Assembly (NCBI RefSeq): GCF_027942865.1
Contig: NW_027457371.1
Coordinates: 62,001-126,000 of the forward strand
Reading direction: 5' to 3'
DNA from: Odontesthes bonariensis
Taxonomy: Eukaryota > Chordata > Actinopteri > Atheriniformes > Atherinopsidae
DNA length: 64,000 nucleotides
Shown here piece after piece: positions 32,601 to 44,704 of the stretch. The position numbers were made by a program, and so were the translations under genes. Positions within the stretch are counted from its first letter, which is position 1, and every line of letters starts with the position of its first letter. The notes under the pieces were generated by a model. That model was given only the letters and a program-made list of their open reading frames with translations, ran no database searches and was not told where the DNA came from.

Positions 32601-35600
32601 TTTGATCTGTTATCGCACTGAAAATTAAAATTTCTACATAATGCAGCAAAAGCTTTGTAATCATTTAGCTTTTTGTCCAGACATTTTTCGTCATTTTCAG
32701 GCACTTGGAAAGAAAATCTCTAAAATACACATTTTTATGTTTATTTTGTTACATGAAACATGCAGTTGACGGTTGGAAAAATGCTTCCATTACCATTACG
32801 TCAGTTCTCCGTAAACCTGTAAAGAGGATTTTCTATTGAAATCTGTCAATAAGAGATAAAAAAAAAATTCTAGTTCACACACTTTGTGTTTCAGAAACTA
32901 GAAATCAACTCACAGATGAGGACGCTTCCTGATACCTGCCAGGTTAAACTTTGACCCTGTTCACCAGCCGTTTCTCACTTTAACTGAATATTTTCCCCAT
33001 AATATTTTCCAAGCAAGACAAATTTATGAAACAAATTTCATGGATAAATATAAACGTTTTTGCAAAAAAAAAGATTTGGGAATTAGAATTAATTTTCATA
33101 AATTCAGTATTCAAAGGCAAATCAAAATAGCACCGGAAAAGACATTTTCAAAACAAAATATGTTAAAGTGAAGACATGAGCAAACAAAGGTCCAGCGGGA
33201 GCTAATACCAGGAGATGGCAGTATAATGACTAAAAACGATCTCACCTTGTTGGGTTTAAGGAGGGAAATAGATTGGGCTAACAAGAAACAGCCCATAACC
33301 TCTTACTGGTTTGTCTATATTATCCAGGATTCACTTCTGGAACACGATGCAGCCAAGAAGAACGATTTCAGTTTGTCTCGGTGTTAATCATTTCTAAACT
33401 GCTCAAAGCAATCCTGTCCATTGAGCTAATCAGTTGACCTTTTATCAAGTCAAACAATCTTCCAATTCCCAGAAGCTACGCACTAAAGCCTTGTGCATTA
33501 TATGAAATCCAATCATAATGATATTCAATATGCCTAAAATACACACAAAGGTGTCACTACTGAAACTACTCTAATCCTAACAAATGATGGTTTTATATAT
33601 CCTGTATTCATGTTAATCATTTCTGCTATGTTTTTACTGTGGTTCCTACAACCGGCCCCCCCTTCTGCTGTTAAATTTAGGCTGAACCACTCGCAGAGCA
33701 GGGAGCAGAGAGGGATCTCGCTGTCCTTGCTGATTATCTCTCTTGCGCATCTCCTCTTCATGTTCCTCCTCTCTTCAGCCAGCCACTTCAATTCTAAATT
33801 AAATCACATTTCCAGTCCGCATCTCTTTAATCTTCATCCTCACATCCTCCATCATTCTACCCTTCACTACTCTTCTGAGTGCACTTCCTCTTACACAGGC
33901 CGTCCTCATTGCACTTGCTACAGTGATCTGAGCAGCGATGGCATTCTGTGTTGCTGGCATAATAGCCCTCTGGACATTGGGACTTGCAGGAGTGGTCCAG
34001 CAGCAGCAACAGTTTCTCACAGCTCAGACAGTGGGAGGGACTTTCCTTTCAGGATCCACACTCTGGGGCACACGGTTGGCATACATCATCTCGTGGGAAC
34101 CCTCTTTGAATGAGGAAGAGAGAGGTGTCAGTGCTAATGCATGGCGTGTGTTTATGTACAAATTAAGAAATGAGACAACACGAGAAGCACCTCTGACATT
34201 CAACCACACACGCTCCCTCTTGCAGATAAAGTCCTTGGCCACACTGCGGACAGACTTGGGCCTCCTGACATGTGATACACCCCTTCAAGCAGTCCTCACA
34301 CTTGCCAGATGTCTTGCTGCCAAATGTACCAGATGGACAGTGAGACACACAAGTCTGATGAGCAGTCAAAAATCGACCTAAAGGGGGGGAGAAAAAAAGA
34401 ATCTAAACAGCGTTTCAAGAAAAAAAAATAGCTGGATAAAAAGGTTGTCAGCAGTTAATATCTCGGCTGCCGTGTGAAGGTTTGTGTTTCCTTTGAAGCA
34501 TGTCATGACATGCAATCAAGGTAGATGCTGATCTTTATCGCCCTTACACACACCGCCACCTGATAAAAATATTTGTGCTGTGAAGGAATTTTTTCCAGTA
34601 GCTTATGACAAGACTAAACCTTTCCTAGTTTCCAAGGCACTCCAACACAACCTATAGATGGAATAAGCGTACCTGTGTGGCAGCTGCTGCAGTTCTCCTT
34701 CCCTGCAGCAAAGCACGTCTCACAGGATGAGTGACACAGCTCACATTCATCCTGACCTACAGGAAAAATACAACAGAAAACAGCACAAACAACTATGTCA
34801 GGAACTACATAACAGGAAGGAGGAAACAAAAAGAGAAGCATCAGAGGAACAGAATACAGACTCAACAATGTGTTATTGTGTACATATATATTTCATGGCA
34901 ACATGTCTGAATGGACATCTGGATTCACATTCTTATTTCAGTTTATCGTTAAGAGAAGAAAGCACAGGGTCAGCTCCACAATTTCAAAATCAGAGACATG
35001 CTTCAGTTAATCAAATGCCTTTGTGTACAAATCGAAACAGAAGGTCAGTGTTGATGGCATTCATTACCGAAGTAAAATTAACATGTGCCATACTGTTTCT
35101 GAAGTGTTTCTCAGGACAAGCTTCCAGCTGTCTGCCCTCTAAGCACTCCCCGTTTTTCAGAGTGACTCCATCTTCGCAGGTGTCACAATCATCATATTGT
35201 GGCCCTCCGCAGCTGCGACAGTTGCGGTGACAAGGCTCACACTCTCGACTCTCCTTGTCCACAAAGAAACTTTCCATACAATGATCCGCACTCACTGTTG
35301 TGATTGCATTTCACAGCCGGGGATTCGGTTTCTGATTAAACTCAGGCCTCCGTGTGTATCGTTGCTTCCACAGGAATGAAACAGAAAGATCTATAATATT
35401 GTGTGCGACTTTAATTTCATACCTGCCTGGAGTTGTGTGTGTGTGAGTCAGTATTCTGATGCTGTCATGCTCTTTGATTGACCATCTCTTTTTTTGTTAT
35501 TTCATCTGAGTTTGTTCCCTGTCATGCTCCCGTCTTTACTTTTTCCTTTTGAGTGACAGACGTAGAGCAAAGCGTTACGGGTTAGTATCAAGAATTGTCT

Positions 35601-38600
35601 GCTCAGTATGTGGCGGCACCTTCTGCACGTATATGTGTGTGTGAGAGAGATGGGCTGAGATAAGAGAGGTTGTTTTGAGAAAGAAACAGCATAGAGAGAG
35701 ATAGATAGAGAGTCTGTTCATGCTATTATTGTTATGTCTCATTGAGCCTCAGACAGAGCTGCAATTAAATGGAACCACATTTGCAAACAGAGTTTGATAA
35801 ACTTTCCAGCTAAATGAAAGTGTGTGTGCACAAATGAAGGTGTGTGTGAAAAGAGAAAATCTGGTGCTAATTTTCTCTTGGCTGTCTGGTATCTGCAAAT
35901 GTGTGTGTAGGTAGGAGTGTAACAGTATATCCCCAGTGTAAATACTCTCATTCCTACAGCCATAATACTGTCTGTAACTGTGTGATAAACACAGTCGTTC
36001 TTGACATTAACAGGCCGATATTTCTTCAGCTGTGATCCAGTAATGACGTCAGAGCTTTATAATAATACGAGGGTGTTTTATGAGGGTGTGCATCTTTGTT
36101 TAAGAAGATAAAAGAGGTCATCGCACACAGACACAGTTTGTCCTTTAACTGAGATCAAATGAGATGTTAGATAAAATCTTGAGATGTTCAGGGATCTCTA
36201 GATCAGGATGCAACATGCGAGTGAATAATTCCTCTTTTCAACACATCTATCAACAGTTCATAGCTGAATTACTGCTTAATTAGATCCAATTACTTTCAGA
36301 AGATGGATTGGTGGTGTCTGACACAAATGAGCCTTAGCTTGATCCAAGAGCATGATTTCATTTCATTACAGTTACAGCTACATAAATTAATTTTTAAGAG
36401 AACACCAGTGAACCTCTGCAAAAAGCTACCTGTGTCAGTTCAAACACAGAGAGAGTTCATGTTTTATGAGCTAGGGGAGAAAAAAAAAAGGGAAACTCCA
36501 TGCTCTGTAACTGGGGCAGCTGGCTGGCATACCTGTGTCACAGCTGGTGCACTGGTCAGGTCCCTCATCAGTACACGCCTGGCAGGTGTGGTGACAGAGG
36601 TTGCATTGCCCTCCCATAGCATAACGACCAGTTTGGCAGTGGATAACACAGAGTCCTTCATCAAACAACCTGCAGGGTGCGATTCACAATTGATGAGCAC
36701 AATCAGATTGAGCTGCTGCATCTGATGTACATATCACCATATAGAACAACAAGTTTGATTAATCTACCTAAATGAACAAGATTTTGCAAAAGCTGGACCT
36801 CTGCATGGATTAAGAGCCCAATTTATACCAAATGTAATCAGATGCACTGTTACTTTACATCTTTTGTATGTGCAGCGCAGATGGAAAGTTTTCAAACCCT
36901 CTTAAAAGTTCCACATTTTCTTGTGTTTGAGGCGAAAGTGGATTCAGATTGTTTTTCTCCCTCGTTCATTTACACGCAACAGTGCAAAAAGACAAAGCAA
37001 GAGCAGATTCTCGAGTGTTTTGTAAATTCTTTAAATAGAAAAACTGAAATGCCCCTTTTGGCAAACCTTTCTCTTGGCAGAATCCTTAAAGGTCAATCAG
37101 GTTGTACGGGGAGCATTTGTACTCAACCATCTTCAGGTCTCCCCAACAATGCCCTGCTGGGTTTAAAATCTGGTCACTCAACCCCTTCACAGAGTTTTTC
37201 TCAAGTTTCTCCTGTGTTTTCGTGATGGGATGCTTGAATTGCTCTCTTTTCTCACTAATCTTCCAGACCTTGTTGTAGAGTGTATGGAGGACGGTGTCCC
37301 GGAGGTGTCTAGTTCCTTGCTCTCGTCTGAGAATTATGGCCAAGTAGTTCAATCTTTGTTTCATCAGGGCAATGCTTCTCATCGCCTCAGAATCGTTTAG
37401 ATGTCTTTTGGCAAATTCCCAGCAGGTTTTTATGAGCCTTTAGTGAATAATAGTTTCTGTCTACCACCACCATAAAGACTTGGTTGACTTTCTCCGTTTC
37501 CACAAAAGAACTTGCATTTGTAGTGACCATTACCTTGTTTTCTGTCCGACCAGATTACTAAGCTTGGCTAGGAACCCAGACATAAGAAATCTGTTTCAGG
37601 GCAATTCAGGTCACAGTGCTTTTGGGCTCCTTAAAACACTGAAGAAATGGCCCGGTATCCTTCCCAGAGAAGTTGCCTTGACTTATCTGGTCTAACACAC
37701 TGACAAATCTATCAATCTCAAGGTTTGGTTTTCACTCAGAAATACATCATCAACTGTTACATTAACAGATCGTATCTAACCAAATTCAATCAAGCACTGA
37801 TGGTCTCTGAGTACTGTGTCCAGATCGACAGGGTACAAAAAAACCCAAAAAAACACAACCTTTTTAAAATCAATTTGATGTGGAAAACATTCAATCTGCT
37901 CAGTAGATGCTCGCATGTCAGTGGTGGTCACCTTGTTGCAGGGCAGCTGGTGCAGTCCTCACTCTCTGGACCTGTGCACTGCAGACAGGTAGCATCACAC
38001 AGGTGGCACTTTCTTGATTTACTCAGGTACTCTCCTGCTGACAGAGAGCCACACTGAATAACACTGCATTATACCTGCTGCATACTTTTTGTGTGGTAGC
38101 ATTTTGGTCGCTTCATGCCTTTTTAATTTGTTTACCAGGTTGGCTTTCTTTGTGCTCATTCTTTTTTTTTTTTTAATCTACTTGAGTGATCCTATTTGAT
38201 GCTATGATGTTGCTCAGTTGAACCAATCAGCCAACACACTGTTTTCACTTTAATAACAGGCCCACCTCATTGTCCTCTGGTTTCTGACACCTCCTGCAAA
38301 ATAAAGACTAAATCTTTCATCTGTCTTGTCATCATGTTCGGCGCAAATCAATTTCACAGATCAAAAATCCCTTTTGAAACTATCACTCAGATGGACTTAT
38401 TGAGTTTTTTAAATTGATCTATTTTCCATTATGAGTTCTAAGATAAAGGTTGATGAAATAGATTATCATCATTTTGAGACCAGAAATGATCTTTGACAAG
38501 CACAAAATAAAATAAAAACTCAATTCTTACATAAACTTAAATTGATGATAATTTGGTAACTCACTGCAGAAAGTTTTGTTCGTCATGGCTTTTTGTGTCA

Positions 38601-39442
38601 TTTGCCATTTCACTTCACATTTCTGGGGTTTCCCTTCATCGTACAAAGAAATACAGTTGATATAAACTTTATGCTACCCTGGGGCGGTCTGTGGCGTAGT
38701 GGGTACAGCAGACGCCCCATGTACAGAGGCTAAAATCCTCGCTGCAGCTGGCCCTTTGTTTGTTTTTTCTGTTTCTCTAGGGCATTGGAGTCATTTTAGG
38801 ACAGGTAGAGGACAAATGGTTAAGAATTTAGCAATAAACAAAATCATCTAGACTGAAACCACAAAAGAGGCATTTTCTTCTGATGATTAGTTTTTGTGAC
38901 CAGATAATGGCGGCATCAGCAGGCCTCTGAAGGAGAAGCAAATTGGAGCAGAAATCGGCAGGATCATCCACCACCTTTCCTCGAGCTCCATGGTCACATC
39001 CTCCACTGCTGAAAATGCTGAAATGTGCGTGGGCAGTCTGGAAATTGAGTTTTGGATGCCAGAAATCTCCACACCTGGCGGAGTAATTGTTGAGTCACTG
39101 CACTGATTGAAAACATTATCACACTCCAGGTGTATTTGTAATTTTTCATTCCACACTATGTAGCAGTGAAATGTACTCATTGCTCGTGTATCAAAACAAT
39201 CCTGTTCGCCAAATTCGTTTTTCTCTTTCAGGAGTGGGTAAACTCTGCTCCCACAGAAAATAAATTTGACCCATCTTATCCATTGTGGAGAGAGAATTGA
39301 GTTTCCAAAAGTCTCTTCAACCTTCAGCTTTACACTTGGCTGCATTGAAACAGCCATAACAAAAGAGGCATAAACATTGTCTACTATCCCACTTTGGTAT
39401 TAGACAAAGGTGACAGTCACTGGTTCAAGCCTAAGGATGAAG

Positions 39443-39528
<86 letters not shown>

Positions 39529-42500
39529 AAGAGCATCCTTCAAGGCACCGGCGTGGTTGTCTGTGCTCTCTGGCTTTCTGTGAAAAGCTCAATTGTGTCT
39601 TTGAAAAACAAAAGAGCTTCTTTGTGTACAAACACAACAGGCAGTGGCTTCCCATTCAGCCGAGCTCTGCTGAAACCATTCAAACAGCCCCCGAATAAAC
39701 GCCGTCACTCTTCCTCACACACACAGATTGTCTCCCCTCCTCTCGCGCTAACAAACAAACGGCGAGCCAAGCTCTCGGGGGACAGAAAGCCGCACAACTT
39801 CACTCAGCAGAAATAGACACTTTGGACTCACACTGCCAGACGGAGCAAAGAAGAAAGAGAGGCTGTCACTCAGGGGAGTAAAACTTTTCCTCCGTTATAG
39901 ACTACCCTGACCTTGTGACGATATGACAGTCTCTGTCAAGAAAGATAATTGTGTTGCCAGGTATCCCACTGACACCACCCACTCTTAGTTCCGAATCCCA
40001 GTTTCCTGAACCCTACTCCTCCTGAACCCTGCTCATCCCTGGTCCAAGCAGAAAAAGAATAACTTCATTCGGCCCTGCAGGTCATCTGGATAACATCATC
40101 CACCTGGTTTATCTACTACTGTGCACCTATTAACTGACATCAGATATACTTTATCAATCTTTATTGTACTCGCTGTGCAGGAGGTGAAGAAAGTTTCCTC
40201 ATTGGCTGCCCTCACTTTGAATGAAACTAGATATAAAAAAGTGGAGGCTGATTACAGCTGGAATTGTCATCTGAGAGAGATCAAGCAACAACAAAAGAAA
40301 CATCCTAATGGAATGTAGAGAGGACTGAAATCAACATTTGTCTGCACAGGGAAGATTAGTTTCAACAATAAAACAGCTTGCTTGATGAATTTGAAAAATT
40401 TGCTTGTTTTAAAGATAAAGTTGATCAGAAACTAAAGGTTTCTTAATACATTACCTCTGTCTTGCAACTACACTGCACCCCATGCCTCTCTAAACACGCG
40501 ACCCCAGAGGTTGTGCTGTGGTAGATTCCAGAGAGTGGCCGTTAGCAGCACATTGCTCTTTCTATATCCTCATTTTTGGGGAAGTTAGAAGCCCAGGTCT
40601 GCGTATTTGGTTTCATGTCCACTGAGCTGTTCTTATTTAGTTTTAGCATGAGGGCGAGCCACAACAATGTTTTGGATCATAAGAGAGCAGAATCCACATG
40701 AATGCAAAGAGCCAGAGTTTCTCAGCAGAACAAAAATGATTCTCCAAATCTAGTGTGGAAGAACTTAACTGGCCTTAACAGAGCCCTGACCTCAGCTTTA
40801 TTGGTCATCTCTGGGATGGACGGGAACAGAGACTACAAGACTTGTCTTGTGCCTAAATGGGATTGCTCCCATTTAGGCACCACCAAGTCTCCACCAAAGT
40901 CTTCCTTGAAGTGTGTAGTAGCGGACGAGTGCCAAAAGTTATTGTATTGAGATGTGCAGCATTCGCATCGAGGCACGATGTCAGCAGATCTATCCTAAAA
41001 CAGACTTTACGCACATTTTTGACTCGCGTGTCAGAAAGTCGGATAGCTTGTTTGAGCTTGTGCCTGTGTTGTACCTGATTTGTCGGTCAGCGCTCTCCAC
41101 GCAGATGTGCTGAGCTGGGACTTGCTTCCATCCCTCTGCCTCCTTCACCATCGCCTCAGCGTCCATCAAGCCAAAGCCGTACAGGTACAGGTACTGCAGA
41201 AACGGTCAAACAGTGGAAAGTCACAACTGATCAGACCACTCCTTTGCTGACTCAACTGTTTTGCAGACCAATGAGGATTTACCGTTGTTAGAGCTCTGGG
41301 ACAGATTGTGAAATTTACTGACTAAACTCACGTCGATCGATCATGTGAATGAAAGGGTCAGTTTAAGCATTGGTGCGATTCCAGCACAATTCCAGGCTAA
41401 AAATGTTTCTTTATGAGGAAAACTCCAGATCGAGTTGTTCTTCTTAAACAGATTCTTTATTATGCGTATTATGAAATTACTCTGAAAAATTAACTCTCCA
41501 CTATGAAAAATATAGTTTGGAAACCATACAACTTATCTTATGGGTACAGCTAATAAACAATGAATTCTTTTCATACTTCTCCACCCCCATTCTCTGCTTT
41601 GTCACTTGGAAGATCTCCAGGTACACTGAGCCTGCAGCCTGGCTGACCCTTAGTTTTCACTCTCTTGGTTTCTCTCCAACTCACACTCACAACACACACG
41701 CATTTATAACACACTCAAAGTTACAAAATAGCACCCACCACATGGACCCTGACAGATGGCAGCTGGCGGCGCAGTAGTTAGAAAGCAAGAACTAAACATT
41801 TTTGGAAACAGCTCATCACCCCTCCTCCGTATGGAATGATAGGAGTGCCACAAAAAAGACTAAATCTGTAAAAGAATAAGAAAATAAATGAGGAAACATA
41901 TACAGAAATATATCAAATAAATGTGGAAAGATAAAGACAAATACCTAAAAGAATAAATATGGAAATATATTTTAAAAAGAAAAAGACGAAACATAAAAGA
42001 ATTAAAGTATTTTCATTTTTATTTTCACATTTATTTGTTCATTTTCCTTTATATTTACACATTCAAATCTTTTTTAGATAAATATTTTTATCCCTCGTAT
42101 GAAAGTTGCTCTATTTTCCTTTACTTTCAAATATGTCATTTACTTATTCCTTTATATTTCCTCATTATTTTCCATTTTGCTCTTCTTTTCTTTCTTTTTT
42201 TTTTAAAATACATTTCTCATTGCTTTTTCGTTAAATAACTCCAGTTAGTCTTTCCTGTTTTCATCAGGCTTTTTACTCTGGGCCAGTCAGGTTTGAGCCA
42301 CAGTTGCCTCGTCCACAGAGCCAATAGGGTTTGAGCACGAGCGCAATCATGTTGAATCGGACTAATTAATCTGTCACCATTTCACCTTGACAGTATATCA
42401 AAATCCATTTATGACCACATTTGAAGGGAGAGATTAACAGTACCGTTACCAAATAATTCGGCCATCAGATTATTTCACAAAAACAGTAAATTGTGCTGTA

Positions 42501-43424
42501 AAAGTTAACATTTATTTCTCACCTCAAACAATTATCAAATAGATTTTGTTTGATAAATGAGGGAGAGATTAATTGGTCTTCTCATGCAAAAACTCCTAAA
42601 AAAGAAAAGGAGTTTAGTGCTCGATCAAACCCAATTGGCTGACAAGACGAGGCAGAGGCCGACTGTGGCTCGAACCCGATTGGCTCAGAGTGAAAGCTTG
42701 ATGGAAAAAGTTCAAACTAACTCGAAATGAAGCAATGAGCAATTAAAATCAATCCAAATGGAAAAGAAAAATGAAACTAAAGGGATAAAAATAAATGAAA
42801 AACATGATTTAAAAAAGAAAAAAAACATGGAAAGAAAATAGAGCAACTCGCATATAAGAAATAGAGATTTCATGTCTAAAATTAAAACAAATCAATGAAT
42901 AAATGAACAACCAATAAATGAACAAATAACTGAAAATAGATGAAAACGCTTTTCAATGTTATTTTGTCTTTTGCCGTCTTAATATTTCCACATCCATTTT
43001 TTCCTTTGTCTTTTTATTTCCTCATTCATTTCTGTATAGATTTCTTCGTTTGTTTTCACATCTTTTTTAAGATGTGTTCCTTTTTTTGTGGCAATCCTAG
43101 GATTCCATTTGCCGGACTAAAGAGAAAATGATGCAACCAAACTCCTCTGAAGCTTTTCTACCCAGACTTGTCTTAAATATGACTAAATACGGATACGTTC
43201 ATTTCTGTGACGCTGTCCACATAAATGAACTAAAGTAATGACTTTTCACGTCCAGCTGATTAGTTCTGTTGTGTCGCACTGGAATTATGGTATGAGCATA
43301 TACATGCTTGGATGCAACATCGTGAGTTTTTCTGCTTTTGTTTCAAGGTTTACGTCACCTGCAGCCTTTGCAGGACCATCTGCGTCCACTGACAATAGAT
43401 CTTTGAGTTATGTGTTGTGTCAAG

Positions 43425-43504
<80 letters not shown>

Positions 43505-43604
43505 CGTTGTAACCAGCAGCATTAGTCTTCCAGTCAGGAGCACTAAGGTAACCAGCTCTAGAAGTCTTTACAATGATGCGTTGGACATCTCTCCAAGTTA
43601 GAAG
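29609..43604 (-). CDS. pcsk5: Proprotein convertase subtilisin/kexin type 5, C-terminal half, with coding lesions
   Basis: Pcsk5 is a secretory-pathway serine endoprotease that cuts precursors at basic sites; its long isoform is anchored by a transmembrane segment after many furin-like Cys-rich repeats. Exons, in transcript order: 43505-~43604 (end of catalytic domain, LTWRDVQ, DWKTNAAGYN), 41075-41193 (P-domain start, LYGFGLMDAEAMV), 37932-38034, 36533-36669, 35094-35294, 34673-34756, 34191-34377, ~33890-34103, 32036-32278, 31694-31927, 31413-31593, 31114-31331, 30757-30857, 30383-30587 and 29609-30018. The Cys-rich exons join in phase. The last exon encodes the membrane helix (LFVTVCVVVILSLGGGIFLF) and an acidic tail ending YSFR. 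Lesions: a TGA at 34049-34051, no P-domain body between 38035 and 41074, and incompatible phases at the 43505/41193 and 41075/38034 junctions. Propeptide and most catalytic exons are not in the window. Confidence 0.85.
32279..33889. other. pcsk5 intron without recognised exon
   Basis: AT-rich sequence with no Cys-rich exon that I can see. A short exon could be missing here, which would explain the poor junction between the exons at 33890-34103 and 32036-32278. Confidence 0.4.
33890..34103 (-). pseudogene. pcsk5: pcsk5 Cys-rich exon with in-frame TGA
   Basis: Phase is fixed by the upstream exon, which ends with two nucleotides. Only acceptor position 34103 keeps the frame. The reading then gives FPRDDVCQPCAPECGS, a TGA (34049-34051) where the furin-repeat pattern expects Cys, and resumes KESPSHCLSCEK...CPEGYYAS...CHRCSDHCSKCNEDGLC. 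One base change from TGC explains it. The 3' splice end is uncertain: the strongest donor (GTAAGA) does not join well to the exon at 32278. Confidence 0.75.
36850..37720 (-). mobile_element. Tc1/mariner-like relic in a pcsk5 intron
   Basis: On the minus strand the sequence ends with features typical of fish Tc1 elements: a Lys/Asn-rich 3' non-coding part and a terminus resembling ACAAGAAAATGTGGAACTTTT followed by GAAAACTTTCCATCTGCGC. Upstream are short transposase-like blocks (LNYLAIILRREQGTRHLRD). No open frame survives. Confidence 0.6.
38691..38780 (+). repeat. tRNA-like SINE head
   Basis: GGGGCGGTCTGTGGCGTAGTGGGTA followed by CAGACGCCCCATGTACAGAGGC matches the common fish tRNA-derived SINE head, with a recognisable A box (TGGCGTAGTGG). 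The B box and body are eroded. It lies in the intron between the first P-domain exon and the first Cys-rich exon. Confidence 0.6.
39444..39527. repeat. (GT)n microsatellite
   Basis: About 42 dinucleotide units of GT with one GC interruption near 39479. Intronic. Confidence 0.97.
41829..43112. mobile_element. Large foldback element in a pcsk5 intron
   Basis: The left end (TATGGAATGATAGGAGTGCC at about 41830) is matched by the reverse complement at the right end (GGCAATCCTAGGATTCCATT near 43090-43110). Internal blocks pair too: GGTTTGAGCCACAGTTGCCTC at about 42291-42311 with the reverse complement at about 42655-42680, and a TTGAGCACGAGCG-like block with the one near 42617. The arms are AT-rich and diverged. 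No ORF and no clear target duplication were seen. Confidence 0.6.
43427..43502. repeat. (GT)n microsatellite abutting a pcsk5 splice donor
   Basis: About 38 uninterrupted GT units. On the minus strand the intron after the exon ending AACG starts GTAC and runs directly into (AC)n, so the tract begins at intron position 3-4. Confidence 0.95.
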
Positions 43605-44447
43605 AGCAATAAAAGAGGAAACAGACACAGAAGTTTGCTCAACCATACATCATCATCTTATTTATAATATTATATATAATATATCTAGCAAGTGTAGGAA
43701 TGAATAATGTTGTATGAACTAGGCGGATGAGTGACACTGTGCATAAATCCACATTCATACAGCACAATGTAGCGCAGGGGGATGATGCAGATGAGATGGT
43801 TATGTAAAATTCATTGTATTGTGAAAGAATGAGCAGAGCCTGGTGTGTGGATGTGTGTGATAGTCAACACAGTATTACAGGCAACACTTTTTCTCTAAGA
43901 AGAGCTGTATGAGGGTGAGTGAATGTGGCTTGTAGGGTAAAAGCACATTGAGTGGTAAGCTAGACTAGAGAATACAGTCCATTTGCCAAATAACATGAAG
44001 ATGTAAACCTAAAGTGTAATAAGGACAGTAGGAACATTAACTAGCAGACATAGCTTTGTTAATGGGAGTAAATCTAGACAGGAAAGAGAAAAACAGAGGA
44101 ATAGAAGGGGCAGGGGATTAAAAACACAGCAAAGGCAGGGACAAAGGATGAAATGTAAAATAATGTATAACAATGAAATACTGTAGGTAGAAGATCACTC
44201 AGAGGAAAATTACAGAAGGCATAAATAAGAGAATATGGATGCGCGTTCATCCACTCAGTTTCTCAGATCTCACGTGAGATCCATTTCAAGATGGCAGCCA
44301 TGTGTCTTTTGATGTCCCAACATTACATTAAAAGGAAAAACCAGGAAGAAGTGGGTCACCAAGTTTCCTGGGATTCCCTTCTATCTCATATGTTGGCCAG
44401 ATGCTCCGTTCCCTCCCCTGGTGTCACTGCCTCTAGAATTGGCAATA
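43605..44447. other. Spacer without recognised exon
   Basis: No further pcsk5 catalytic exon and no other gene were recognised between the last pcsk5 exon and the hAT element at 44456. Confidence 0.45.
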
Positions 44448-44704
44448 CTCTAAAGCAGACCTGGGCATTCTACGGCCCGCGGGCCACATCCAGCCCGTCG
44501 TGCATCCCTGTACGCCCCGCGAGGCCTATTATAAATTACCAAAATAAATGGGGGAAACCCTCGTATTCCAAGTGCAATATAATGGTGCGACTTTTATTTT
44601 GAAATTGTTGCGCACGTGGTTACGTTCTAACGTGCTAGCATAGTCGAACTTTGGGGTGAACGTCTGCAACAAGTGAGGATAGCCATTCCCAGCACATCGC
44701 CGTC

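Noticed and set aside
32560-33540. Search for a missing short pcsk5 exon
   Set aside because: No Cys-rich open stretch with usable splice sites was seen, so none is annotated.
38887-39357. 156-codon minus-strand ORF in a pcsk5 intron
   Set aside because: It shows no P-domain or Cys-rich motif, no splice borders that fit neighbouring phases, and amino-acid content compatible with chance.
39394-39816. ORFs of repeated Val-Cys or Thr-His across (GT)n tracts (also 43238-43646)
   Set aside because: They are simple translations of the dinucleotide repeat. Only the LTWRDVQ part near 43505-43604 is a real exon.
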